DNA of 37,946 bases from Candidatus Moranbacteria bacterium GW2011_GWF2_35_54 (GTDB lineage Bacteria; Patescibacteriota; Minisyncoccia; Moranbacterales; UBA9337), in the NCBI GenBank assembly GCA_000990945.1, contig LBQR01000008.1, positions 1-37,946 of the forward strand, written 5' to 3'. The position numbers and the translations under genes were made by a program. Positions within the stretch are counted from its first letter, which is position 1. Each line of letters begins with the position of its first letter. The notes under the pieces were generated by a model, which saw only the letters and a program-made list of their open reading frames with translations, ran no database searches and had not been told where the DNA came from. This document shows, one piece after another, positions 1-7,794 of the stretch.

Positions 1-1
1 A

Positions 2-100
2 ACTGCTCAGGATATGGAAAAAATTCAAAAAGCTGCTGAGGCAAATCAAGCTACTCTTAACGAGGTGGTAAAAAACAGACCAAAAGTTCCTGTGAAATAA
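2..100 (+). CDS. C-terminal fragment of a CDS truncated by the window start (...TAQDMEKIQKAAEANQATLNEVVKNRPKVPVK*)
   Basis: Open frame from the window edge to TAA at 98-100; product not recognisable. Confidence 0.45.
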   Translation, partial: TAQDMEKIQKAAEANQATLNEVVKNRPKVPVK

Positions 101-266
101 GAATATTCATAGGGAACGCGCCACGGCGTGTTTCTACCGTGTAAATAGAGTATATTTTATAGGTGCGATGGCAAATCCCTGTGCCAAGTTTCATTTCATG
201 CAAATAAAACAGAGCAGTGCTCGAACAGAGCGATGCTCTGTTCCTACGAAGATAAATTAAATACAA

Positions 267-330
267 AACCCCCTCCCAACCCTGCCTACCGGCAGGCAGG
301 CTCCCCCTTAAAAATGGGGAGGGAAAAGGA
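267..330. repeat. Dispersed C-rich/G-rich hairpin repeat (CCCCCTCCCAACC...GGGGAGGG)
   Basis: Near copy at 19619-19656 (ccccctcccaacctccccctcaaagaggtggagggg); this copy contains an internal gcctaccggcaggc palindrome. Confidence 0.6.
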
Positions 331-374
331 TAAAAAAACATCCTATTGCTAGGATATTTTTTGCTATATATTTT

Positions 375-452
375 ATGGTCTATGCTTCATGATACATGTT
401 TCCGTGCTCTATGATCTATGTTTTATGATATATGTTCCATGCTCTATGATTT
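375..452. repeat. Degenerate 7-bp-period tandem array (ATGNTNY units)
   Basis: ATG at 375, 382, 389, 396, (GTG 404), 411, 418, 425, 432, 439, 446; abuts the rplT stop codon at 454-456. Confidence 0.8.
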
Positions 453-453
453 T

Positions 454-744
454 CTATTTCTTCACCTCTTCCATAAATTTTCCAAATACTTCAGGATTTT
501 CGAGAGCCATTTGAGATAAAACTTTTCTATCTAGCTCGATATTTTTACCTTTTAGAACATCGATAAATTTACTATAAGATAATTCAAATTGCCTAACAGC
601 ATTGTTTAGCCTGATAATCCAAAGGGCGCGCATAGTTCGTTTTTTAGTTCGTCTGTCTCGATAAGCATATTTGCCCGCTTTCAAGAGAGCTTCCTTGGCA
701 GCGATAAAATTAGATTTTCTTCTCCACTTAAAACCCTTGGTCAT
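454..744 (-). CDS. rplT: 50S ribosomal protein L20 (N-terminus disturbed; homologous frame extends upstream without an obvious start)
   Basis: Protein KGFKWRRKSNFIAAKEALLKAGKYAYRDRRTKKRTMRALWIIRLNNAVR is L20; the frame continues upstream as VKVSANKRRKNVLS before a stop. Confidence 0.93.
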   Translation of the reverse strand: MTKGFKWRRKSNFIAAKEALLKAGKYAYRDRRTKKRTMRALWIIRLNNAVRQFELSYSKFIDVLKGKNIELDRKVLSQMALENPEVFGKFMEEVKK

Positions 745-856
745 GGATAGAACATTCTTTCTTCGTTTATTGGCGGAAACTTTAACATCTTAGCATATTA
801 ACTCCGCCAGATGGCGGATTAGCAATGATTTATTTTTTAGATAAATCAACTAAAAT

Positions 857-892
857 TGTTTATATGTTAAAAAGTTGATATGTTAATATGTT
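857..892. repeat. 8-bp-period array between rpmI and rplT
   Basis: NGTT core at 857, 865, 873, 881, 889 (exact 8-nt steps); runs into the rpmI stop codon at 893-895. Confidence 0.75.
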
Positions 893-1084
893 TTATACTA
901 GGGCTTTTAAAATATTTTTAGCTTCTTGCCCGACGATTTCTACATCAGATCGCTTCTTTCGCTTAAAACTACCGGTTTGTTTGCTATTAAAATGATTTTG
1001 TTTAGTGTATCTTCTTAAAACCTTTTTACCAGCCGTTACTTTGATTTTCTTTATCAGAGATTTTTTACTTTTCCATCTTAGCAT
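893..1084 (-). CDS. rpmI: 50S ribosomal protein L35 (start probably the internal MLRWKSKKSL; ORF track extends to 1105)
   Basis: KSKKSLIKKIKVTAGKKVLRRYTKQNHFNSKQTGSFKRKKRSD is typical L35; lies between infC and rplT. Confidence 0.9.
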   Translation of the reverse strand: MLRWKSKKSLIKKIKVTAGKKVLRRYTKQNHFNSKQTGSFKRKKRSDVEIVGQEAKNILKALV

Positions 1085-1161
1085 ATAAGCTCCGCCATCC
1101 GCCAACTGGTCGGAGGCGGATTAGCAATGATTTACTTTTAAAATAAATTCAATTACAGACT

Positions 1162-1197
1162 TGTTTATATGTTTAAATGTTTATATGTTAAATTGTT
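1162..1197. repeat. 8-bp-period array downstream of infC
   Basis: TGTT core at 1162, 1170, 1178, 1186, 1194 (exact 8-nt steps). Confidence 0.75.
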
Positions 1198-1205
1198 TTA
1201 GTTAT

Positions 1206-1748
1206 TTATTCTGGGGCAATTAGGATATTAAATCCACCCGGAAATCTTTTTATATCTTCTTCTATTTTATGAGGAATGTCAATGGTGGCAACAAACTTTC
1301 GAATACCGGCAACTGCTAGATCTTGATGGGCTTTTTCTCTACCTCTTAAGCGCAATTCAATCTTAACTTTGTTTCCCTTGCTTAAGAATTTTTCCGTTTG
1401 TTTCTTTTTAAATTCTAAGTCATGAGAATCAGTTCGAACGCCCAAGCGGACACCTTTTACGTCAGTCTTTTTTTGTTTAGCTTTATTTAACCGGTCTTGT
1501 TTGGATTGGCTGTATTGAAATTTTCCAAAATTAGCTATCTTACAAACAGGTGGATTGGCGTTGGGCGCAACTTCGACTAGATCTAAACCTTTAGACTTAG
1601 CTAGGGCAATTGCATCAACGTTGTTCATCTCGCCAATCTGCTCTTTATTTTCACCAATAACGAAGACAATCGGCGTTCTAATATACTCGTTTACTCTGTA
1701 ACGAGGCTTTGTTTGGATTGGTTTTCTTTTTACGTGGCGTCTTCGCAT
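1206..1748 (-). CDS. infC: Translation initiation factor IF-3
   Basis: RVNEYIRTP...GLDLVEVAPNANPPVCKIANFGKF...LRGREKAHQDLA...FPGGFNILIAPE. Confidence 0.96.
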   Translation of the reverse strand: MRRRHVKRKPIQTKPRYRVNEYIRTPIVFVIGENKEQIGEMNNVDAIALAKSKGLDLVEVAPNANPPVCKIANFGKFQYSQSKQDRLNKAKQKKTDVKGVRLGVRTDSHDLEFKKKQTEKFLSKGNKVKIELRLRGREKAHQDLAVAGIRKFVATIDIPHKIEEDIKRFPGGFNILIAPE

Positions 1749-1828
1749 TGTAAATATTTTCTTAATTGTTTTTTAATAAATCTTCTATCGCGTAAAATCT
1801 ACTCGCCAAAGCTCATGATTTTACGCGG

Positions 1829-2239
1829 TGGAGCTGGTGGGAATTGAACCCACGTCCAGAATTGGCTAGAAAAACATTTCTACAAGTTTATTTTGTCTTT
1901 TTTCTGTTTGCAACAACAGAAGTTTAAATCAATACATTTAAGACAAACGAACTTTATTGATCGATCCTTCAATTAGCTTTGCCAGTTACGCGAAGGAGAC
2001 ATAGATGGCTATTCTAGTGTTTGACACCGAGCTCTGCTTACTAGAAATAGGCAGTTCGATGGCTGAGCAATTTAGGCTACAGCAGAAGCGAAAGATGGTG
2101 CAAAAGCGTTAGCGATTGCGTTCTTTGCCTTTGATATAAAGTTTGCACTTATAATCGTGTAACCAGGTTTTACGACTATTATTACTTGAGTCGACTTGCT
2201 TAGCTTTTAAAGTTCAAACTGTCGAAACTAGACAGCCCC
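1829..2239 (-). ncRNA. ssrA: tmRNA; predicted tag ANFISKAKNAIANAFAPSFASAVA*
   Basis: 5' GGGGCTGTCTAGTTTCGACAG and 3' GGGTTCAATTCCCACCAGCTCC; ends pair as an acceptor stem; tag ORF ends at TAA. Confidence 0.93.
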
Positions 2240-2284
2240 GATTATAATACTTTTCATAAAAATATCATTAGCGCGAATGTCTAT

Positions 2285-2709
2285 CTATCCTATATTACGA
2301 AGAAGTCTCTTCATTTTTTTCGCAGAGTCCTTCTTTTTTATGTCTTCTCTTTTGTCGTATTCTTTTTTACCACGACCAACACCAAACTCAAGCTTGATAA
2401 GTCTTTTCTTAGTATAAACCCGAATAGGCACAAGTGTCAAGCCTTTAACATTTCAGATTTTTTGAGTAACAATTTCCGAGAATGTCTTGGATCATAATTA
2501 ATAGGGATGCCCGCAAACTTATAAAAAGGGATGTCCGCATTGGTTAAATAAAGTTCATTGCCCTTAAAAGTTACGAAACTTCCCTTGAGACTGAGATGTC
2601 CGGTTTTAATTGACTTTACCTCCGCTCCAGTCAAAACTAAACCCGCCTCATATTTATCGGTGAGGGTATAGTCAAAATGAGCTCGTTTGTTTACGGCTAT
2701 AGTAGTCAT
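2285..2709 (-). pseudogene. smpB: SsrA-binding protein SmpB, frameshifted with an apparent short internal deletion
   Basis: N-part MTTIAVNKRAHFDYTLTDKYEAGLVLTGAEVKSIKTGHLSLKGSF...KLLLKKSE; C-part KGLTLVPIRVYTKKRLIKLEFGVGRGKKEYDKREDIKKKDSAKKMKRLLRNIG* lies in another frame. Confidence 0.88.
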
Positions 2710-2796
2710 GGTCTTAGTGTAGCAGAAATGGGGTAAGTATCAAGTATTATGAATTAAGAATTATGAAAAAATAATACCAGTGTGCAAAGTTGAAAT

Positions 2797-2824
2797 TGCT
2801 AAATGGTTATATTGTTAAATTGTT
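2797..2824. repeat. 8-bp-period array
   Basis: NGYT core at 2797, 2805, 2813, 2821. Confidence 0.5.
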
Positions 2825-2836
2825 CGCTGCTTAGTT

Positions 2837-2922
2837 TGTCATTCCGACTCGCCTCGCTAAAGCTACTGCGAAGCGGGCCGAATGAATCTTCATACTCGAA
2901 GATTAGAAGTGGAGGAATCTAA
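2837..2922. repeat. GTCATTCCGA...GGAATCT-type intergenic repeat
   Basis: tttgtcattccgactcgc...gtggaggaatct; related copies near 32142-32250 and 33535-33570. Confidence 0.5.
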
Positions 2923-3072
2923 GATGCTAAGTTAATTTTAAATAATTTATTTAAGAAAATTTGAAAAAGTTATCGACATTTCATAATTTTTTCTACTATC
3001 GGATTTATCCCTAGAAAGCGCACACGCTTTCTCGGGATTTTTTATTTGGTAAAAATAAAAAATTAGAATTGG

Positions 3073-3103
3073 GGCGGAAGATGTTTAGATAAACATCTTC
3101 CGC
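3073..3103 (-). terminator. Hairpin, possible terminator downstream of the 3131-3385 ORF
   Basis: gcggaagatgttta-gat-aaacatcttccgc; near-perfect stem. Confidence 0.4.
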
Positions 3104-3130
3104 TTGTGCTCGCTCAATTTTGAGCGGGTT

Positions 3131-3385
3131 TCATGCTATCGTAAAAGGTTGAATTGTCACTGTGCAACCTTTGTCATCCAAAATGAGATTTACAATTGAA
3201 AAACCTACCGCATTTTGCAGGGTGCGCTTCCTTAATTTAGAGAACTTTTCGTGACAGATTAGGGAAGCTTTTCTGGTGGGTAAATTTTCAAAAGTTATTC
3301 CCTCACCTACGTATTGGATATTTTCTGCAGCCATTTTCCCCTCCTTAAAAAAATGAGATTGACCAGCATCGACCCATTGACCCAA
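3131..3385 (-). CDS. Hypothetical protein (84 aa ORF; start uncertain)
   Basis: ORF only; possible start at MAAENIQYVGEG after an aaggagg-like SD. Confidence 0.5.
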   Translation of the reverse strand: MGQWVDAGQSHFFKEGKMAAENIQYVGEGITFENLPTRKASLICHEKFSKLRKRTLQNAVGFSIVNLILDDKGCTVTIQPFTIA

Positions 3386-3566
3386 ATCTAATTTTTCTTT
3401 CTTTTATTTTTTAATGAGCAAGAGGATTCTATTTGAAAACCAGTATGTCTATAGTTTAACAAATATTTGTAATTATGCAATTTTTATTCATTATTGATGT
3501 AAATTAAAAAAGTGACTCATCTCTCAATGAGAGGGGAGCCACCTTGATGATACTTGTGGATTGGGT

Positions 3567-3887
3567 CTATGCGGTTTCCAGGCAGGCAACTTCGGAATGT
3601 TTTTTCAGCTGTGCTTCAAGAAAATTTTTCACAGCCGTTCGCACCGTATCAGTTATGACATCGCAAGACTTAGTAAGTCCACGAAAAGTCTGAGGTTCAA
3701 TAGTTCTGAGTGCATTGATAACCGGCCTTATTTTCCCTTTCCCTAAGTCCTTGCACCCCAGGAATTCTTGGAATCCCTTTTCCACAGCGGGAGTTATTTC
3801 TCCAGGGCTAGAATTTTCATTCTCGGGATAAAATCCCGATTGCTTCAGTGCTCTTACTGCATGATTTATTCTGCTTGCGTTACTCAT
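3567..3887 (-). CDS. Hypothetical protein (106 aa)
   Basis: ORF with initiator M and no competing frame; no family recognised. Confidence 0.5.
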   Translation of the reverse strand: MSNASRINHAVRALKQSGFYPENENSSPGEITPAVEKGFQEFLGCKDLGKGKIRPVINALRTIEPQTFRGLTKSCDVITDTVRTAVKNFLEAQLKKHSEVACLETA

Positions 3888-4048
3888 AATGCCCCCTGTA
3901 TGATTGTTAAGGGTTTTTATTTAAAACCCAAGTGGGATAACTAAAATAATGTTAAATTAAATGCACTTTAAAGTCAATATTTATTTTTCCTGTAGCATAA
4001 TTAAAAATGACTCACTTTAAGATTCGAACCCCATATTTTGTGAGTTCT

Positions 4049-4282
4049 TTATAGAAAATGCTTTTTTACAAATGCTCTCCCTGATCCAGTCTTTAAATAT
4101 TTTTCAAATTCAAAAGCTTTGTATTTATTTTGAATTGCAAAATAAAATTCCAGCTCTATTGGTAAACGATTTGCAGTTGCCGGCACATATCCTTTTTGAT
4201 GCCGACTTATTCTTTCCTTAAGATTATCTGTGCACCCAACATAATAGCCATCTTTACATTTGATGCTATATACATAATGCAT
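4049..4282 (-). CDS. GIY-YIG domain mini-protein (UPF0213/YhbQ-like)
   Basis: MHYVYSIKCKDGYYVGCTDNLKERISRHQKG...FEKYLKTGSGRAFVKK; ORF track extends upstream to 4339. Confidence 0.88.
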   Translation of the reverse strand: MHYVYSIKCKDGYYVGCTDNLKERISRHQKGYVPATANRLPIELEFYFAIQNKYKAFEFEKYLKTGSGRAFVKKHFL

Positions 4283-4465
4283 ACTTTTTTGTTTTATGTA
4301 TTGAACTCGCTTTCGCATATCTACAGCGGACTGCGTCACGTCGTAGGTTTTGCTACTGCGAACTGAATCTCGCTTACGCGTAGCTACCTGGCGGACTGCG
4401 TCACGCCGTAGTTATAATGTAGTTTTAGCGAAATCTGACTTCGCTAAAGCTACGTCATGACGAAG

Positions 4466-4484
4466 GCGGAGAAGGAGGGATTCG
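4466..4484 (-). repeat. Duplicated tRNA-Ser(GCU) 3' end
   Basis: gcggagaaggagggattcg identical to 4617-4635. Confidence 0.85.
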
Positions 4485-4617
4485 GTCACAAATATTTTTA
4501 CTGGTGTAAAAATTTTTCGACCCCGTCTCGCGGTGCTTCGCACATCGCTCCGACTTTCTCACCCTCACGAAAGCCAAACTCTTGGCTTTCTCTTCTCCTT
4601 ATTCACTTTGTTCACTG

Positions 4618-4706
4618 CGGAGAAGGAGGGATTCGAACCCTCGATACGGTATTACCCGTATAACAGGTTAGCAACCTGCCGCTTTCAGCCTCTCAGCCAC
4701 CTCTCC
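4618..4706 (-). tRNA. tRNA-Ser (anticodon GCU)
   Basis: ggagaggtggctgagaggctgaaagcggcaggttGCTaacctgttatacgggtaataccgtatcgagggttcgaatccctccttctccG; long variable arm; CCA not encoded. Confidence 0.93.
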
Positions 4707-4880
4707 ATGGGTTTGAATTTTTATCAAACGCAAACCACAATAAAAATGATATCAATAAAAATAGATTAAGGCAAGCCAATTATAATAATTGGATTTTCCG
4801 ATAGACCAGCTCTTATCTTTTTTATCTTTTTGGAGTAAAATATAAAGTAGATAAGATAAGAATTTAAGGCATAATCTCTT

Positions 4881-5327
4881 ATGAAAAATAAAATTTTTTT
4901 GATTCTAATAATTTTCGTAGCGATTTTTGCTTTGAATTTTATTTGGGAAGCGACGCATTCTTTTTTGTATACTCCTCATTATTCTGGATTTAGCAATTTT
5001 ATTTTCGTGCACATTAAAGCTAGCTTGGGAGATGTGTTATTGATTGCGATAATGTATTTAAGCGGATTTTTTGTTTTTAAAAATAACCGATGGTTTTTGC
5101 TCAAAAGAAAATATCCTTATATGTTTTTAGTTTCCCTAGGTTTTTGTCTAGCGGTAATAGTTGAAAACTTTGCGCTGAAATCCGGCCGCTGGGTTTATAA
5201 TGATTGGATGCCGATTATTCCGCTTTTTAATATCGGATTAACTCCAGTTTTGCAATTAACTATTTTGCCACCTGTAATTATGTGGATAACGTTGAAATAT
5301 TATGAAAAATATTTCGGAGATAGATAA
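4881..5327 (+). CDS. Integral membrane protein, unknown function (148 aa)
   Basis: Several hydrophobic segments; long clean ORF. Confidence 0.7.
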   Translation: MKNKIFLILIIFVAIFALNFIWEATHSFLYTPHYSGFSNFIFVHIKASLGDVLLIAIMYLSGFFVFKNNRWFLLKRKYPYMFLVSLGFCLAVIVENFALKSGRWVYNDWMPIIPLFNIGLTPVLQLTILPPVIMWITLKYYEKYFGDR

Positions 5328-5449
5328 AAGCGCATTGTTTCTTGAATTCAAGCCAGTTTAATTTGTTAATTTCTGAAAAATAAATTATAATAATGTAGTC
5401 TCGAATCAAATAATAATATTGTAAAAAAATAAAAAATATGCAAGCAACT

Positions 5450-6130
5450 ATGAAAAAAATAATCCTAATGAGTTTAATATTTTCTTTAGCTTTGGGCTTC
5501 TCTTTTGGCGCCAATGCAACAAGTGTAAGCTATACCCCAACAGTGAAGATTAAAAAATCAGCCGATACCTATGTTACTTTGCAGATAGTTTCGACTAATT
5601 TAAAGAAAAAAGATGTAAAAGTTAAAATAAAAATTGAAAAAATCGATGCCGACGACGATGACACTAAAATTTTCGAAAAAACTTTAAATAAAAGCGGGAA
5701 AGTAGATATTAAAGTTGACGGTTTAGCTAAGGATAATGCATATTCTTTTAGCGTAGCTATAAAAAAATCATCAGATAGAGATTATTCAGATTATTCCAGT
5801 GAGGTGTCGGTTAATGCCGAAGGAACTTTTGATTATAATCCCGCATTGAGTATTAAAGATGAAACTAGCTCGACTATGGTTTTGGACGTAACGTCAACTA
5901 AATTAAAGAAAAAGAAGACGATAATTAAAGTTAAGATAGAAAACAAAGATACTGATAAAACTGAAACCAGAACTTTTACTAAGACTTTAAATAAAAACGG
6001 AAAAGCAGAGATTACGATTGATAATTTGTCCAAAGATACTGAATATAGCATTAAGGCATTGGTAAAGAAAAGTAAGGATAAAGGATTTTCTGAATATTCC
6101 AATGAAGAGTCTGCTACAACTGAAGATTAG
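5450..6130 (+). CDS. Secreted protein with two FN3-like tandem domains (ORF track starts at 5438)
   Basis: Signal peptide MKKIILMSLIFSLALGFSFGANA; two about 95-aa repeats (TLNKSGKVDIKVDGLAKDNAYSFSVAIKKS / TLNKNGKAEITIDNLSKDTEYSIKALVKKS). Confidence 0.7.
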   Translation: MKKIILMSLIFSLALGFSFGANATSVSYTPTVKIKKSADTYVTLQIVSTNLKKKDVKVKIKIEKIDADDDDTKIFEKTLNKSGKVDIKVDGLAKDNAYSFSVAIKKSSDRDYSDYSSEVSVNAEGTFDYNPALSIKDETSSTMVLDVTSTKLKKKKTIIKVKIENKDTDKTETRTFTKTLNKNGKAEITIDNLSKDTEYSIKALVKKSKDKGFSEYSNEESATTED

Positions 6131-6373
6131 TTTTGACTTTTAGATGTTTGGCAAAATAAACCTCGTAACTTATGAATCGAGGTTTTATTTTTTATGGTAA
6201 AATATAGAAGATATACGATTTAGGATTTATGATTTGGGAAATTTTAGTTTTGTCATCTCGAGCGTAACGATAGTGAAGTCTAGAGATCTGAACTTTTGGT
6301 TTATTTGAGATTTCTCCATGCATAAATTTTGAGTACAAAATTTATTTAGTCGAAATGACACAAAAAATAAAAT

Positions 6374-6404
6374 TGTTAAAATGTTAATATGCTAACGTGC
6401 TAAT
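6374..6404. repeat. 8-bp-period array followed by a CCGCCAGCTGGCGG palindrome
   Basis: NGYT at 6374, 6382, 6390, 6398; then ccgccagctggcggagctaaaATG. Confidence 0.75.
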
Positions 6405-6425
6405 CCGCCAGCTGGCGGAGCTAAA

Positions 6426-7031
6426 ATGTTTTTTATGCAAAAAGAAATACAAATATCTGGCAGAGAAATAAACTATCAGATAAAAAAATATAAATTATCG
6501 AAAAATCTAAGGTTAAGTATTAGGCCTTGTTTTGATGATGAAATAGGCTGTGAAAAAAATTCCCGCTTGAAAATTTCAGTTTCTATTCCTAGTAGAGTAA
6601 GTTTAAAAATAGCGGAAAAATTCGTCCAAGAAAGAATCAACTGGATAATTGAAAAATTAGATGAGTTTAAAAAAACAACTCCGCAAGTACGCCCAGCTAT
6701 GGGTAAAAAAGAATATAGAAAGGAAAAAGAAAAGGCGCGAAAGATAATTGCGAATAGGGCAAATTATTTCAGTGATCTTTATGGTTTTAAATTTAATCGC
6801 ATCGCAATCCGTTCCCAAAGGACGAGATGGGGGAGTTGCACTAGAGATGGCAATCTTAATTTTAATTATAAATTAATTTATTTGCCGGTGGAAATCATGG
6901 ACTATGTGATTGTGCATGAACTTTGTCATCTGGATCAATTAAACCACTCTAAGAAATTTTGGTTTTTGGTTTCGGAGATTGTTCCGGATTATCGAGAATT
7001 GCGGAGGAAATTGAAGAAGATAAATATATAG
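6426..7031 (+). CDS. YgjP/DUF45 family zinc metallopeptidase (start may be 6435)
   Basis: RSQRTRWGSCTRDGNLNFNYKLIYLPVEIMDYVIVHELCHLDQLNHSKKFW. Confidence 0.92.
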   Translation: MFFMQKEIQISGREINYQIKKYKLSKNLRLSIRPCFDDEIGCEKNSRLKISVSIPSRVSLKIAEKFVQERINWIIEKLDEFKKTTPQVRPAMGKKEYRKEKEKARKIIANRANYFSDLYGFKFNRIAIRSQRTRWGSCTRDGNLNFNYKLIYLPVEIMDYVIVHELCHLDQLNHSKKFWFLVSEIVPDYRELRRKLKKINI

Positions 7032-7284
7032 AAGATTATCTAAGCATATTAGCACGTTAGCATATTAATATATTAACATTTCAATATAGACAGGACTTGC
7101 GCGTTTGAATATCATTTGGTCTCAAGTTTCTAAAAGACATAAAAATTGATGACTGGATTATGATTTTTATGAGAATTTTATGGCTGAGCTTGATTAAACC
7201 TATTATTATGCTAATATTATAAAATCACATAAACAGATGTGATTTGTTTATTTTTTTATTCATATTGAGTGTAAGAAAGGGAGA

Positions 7285-7611
7285 ATGGGGATGGAATTTA
7301 AATTTAATGGAAGAGATTTGAGACTCTCAGCAACAAAAGAAATAAAAGAAGGGAAAGTTGTTGTGATTGTCGGCTTGCACGAAGAAGGCGAATATTTGAA
7401 AGAAGAAATAATCGAAATTACTGGGATCAATTATTGTTGTCCCTGCTGTGGACAGGTGGTATTTAATGGAGGAGAAAGATTTGAAGTGCAACCAAATAAC
7501 TATCTCTCCAACGACAAGCAATTGGTCTTGAAACTTGTCGGCTACTGCTCAAAGGGTGTTTACAATCAATTAAATATTGCAATAGCAATAAATATTGTGC
7601 CCGCTACCTAG
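7285..7611 (+). CDS. Hypothetical protein with a CCPCCGQ cysteine cluster
   Basis: ORF preceded by an agaaagggag SD-like sequence; followed by a strong hairpin terminator. Confidence 0.65.
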   Translation: MGMEFKFNGRDLRLSATKEIKEGKVVVIVGLHEEGEYLKEEIIEITGINYCCPCCGQVVFNGGERFEVQPNNYLSNDKQLVLKLVGYCSKGVYNQLNIAIAINIVPAT

Positions 7612-7636
7612 TAGGATAATAAATTGAAGTCAAAAG

Positions 7637-7675
7637 AGAGGGATATGCTCAGCGAAGCATATCCCTCTAATTTTT
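7637..7675 (+). terminator. Rho-independent terminator
   Basis: agagggatatgct-cagcga-agcatatccctct followed by aattttt. Confidence 0.8.
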
Positions 7676-7720
7676 GTGCTCAGCAATTAATAATTTGATT
7701 TATTTTTTTCATCATGAATC

Positions 7721-7790
7721 TTAGTTTGTAATGTTTAGCATTTAGTTATTTAAAATTTATTGTAAATTGAAAACTGAAAATTTTAAATTG
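7721..7790. repeat. 7-bp-period array abutting the recG stop codon
   Basis: ttagttt|gtaatgt|ttagcat|ttagtta|tttaaaa|tttattg|taaattg|aaaactg|aaaattt|taaattg. Confidence 0.65.
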
Positions 7791-7794
7791 ATTG

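Noticed and set aside
57-341. 94-aa ORF on the minus strand
   Set aside because: Built from the CCCCTCCC repeat and intergenic hairpins; overlaps the real C-terminal fragment at 2-100.
4017-4045. Additional tRNA suggested by ggggttcgaatc
   Set aside because: Only a T-arm-like fragment; no acceptor, D-arm or anticodon arm. Treated as a possible remnant.
4457-4769. ORFs 4457-4663 and 4533-4769 (…GEGGIRTLDTVLPV / EKEGFEPSIRYYPYNRLATC…)
   Set aside because: They are antisense translations of the tRNA-Ser(GCU) gene and its duplicated end, a common spurious ORF type.
5278-6102. Antisense ORFs 5278-5514 and 5833-6102
   Set aside because: Overlap the convincing secreted-protein gene; hydrophobic or low-complexity shadow translations.
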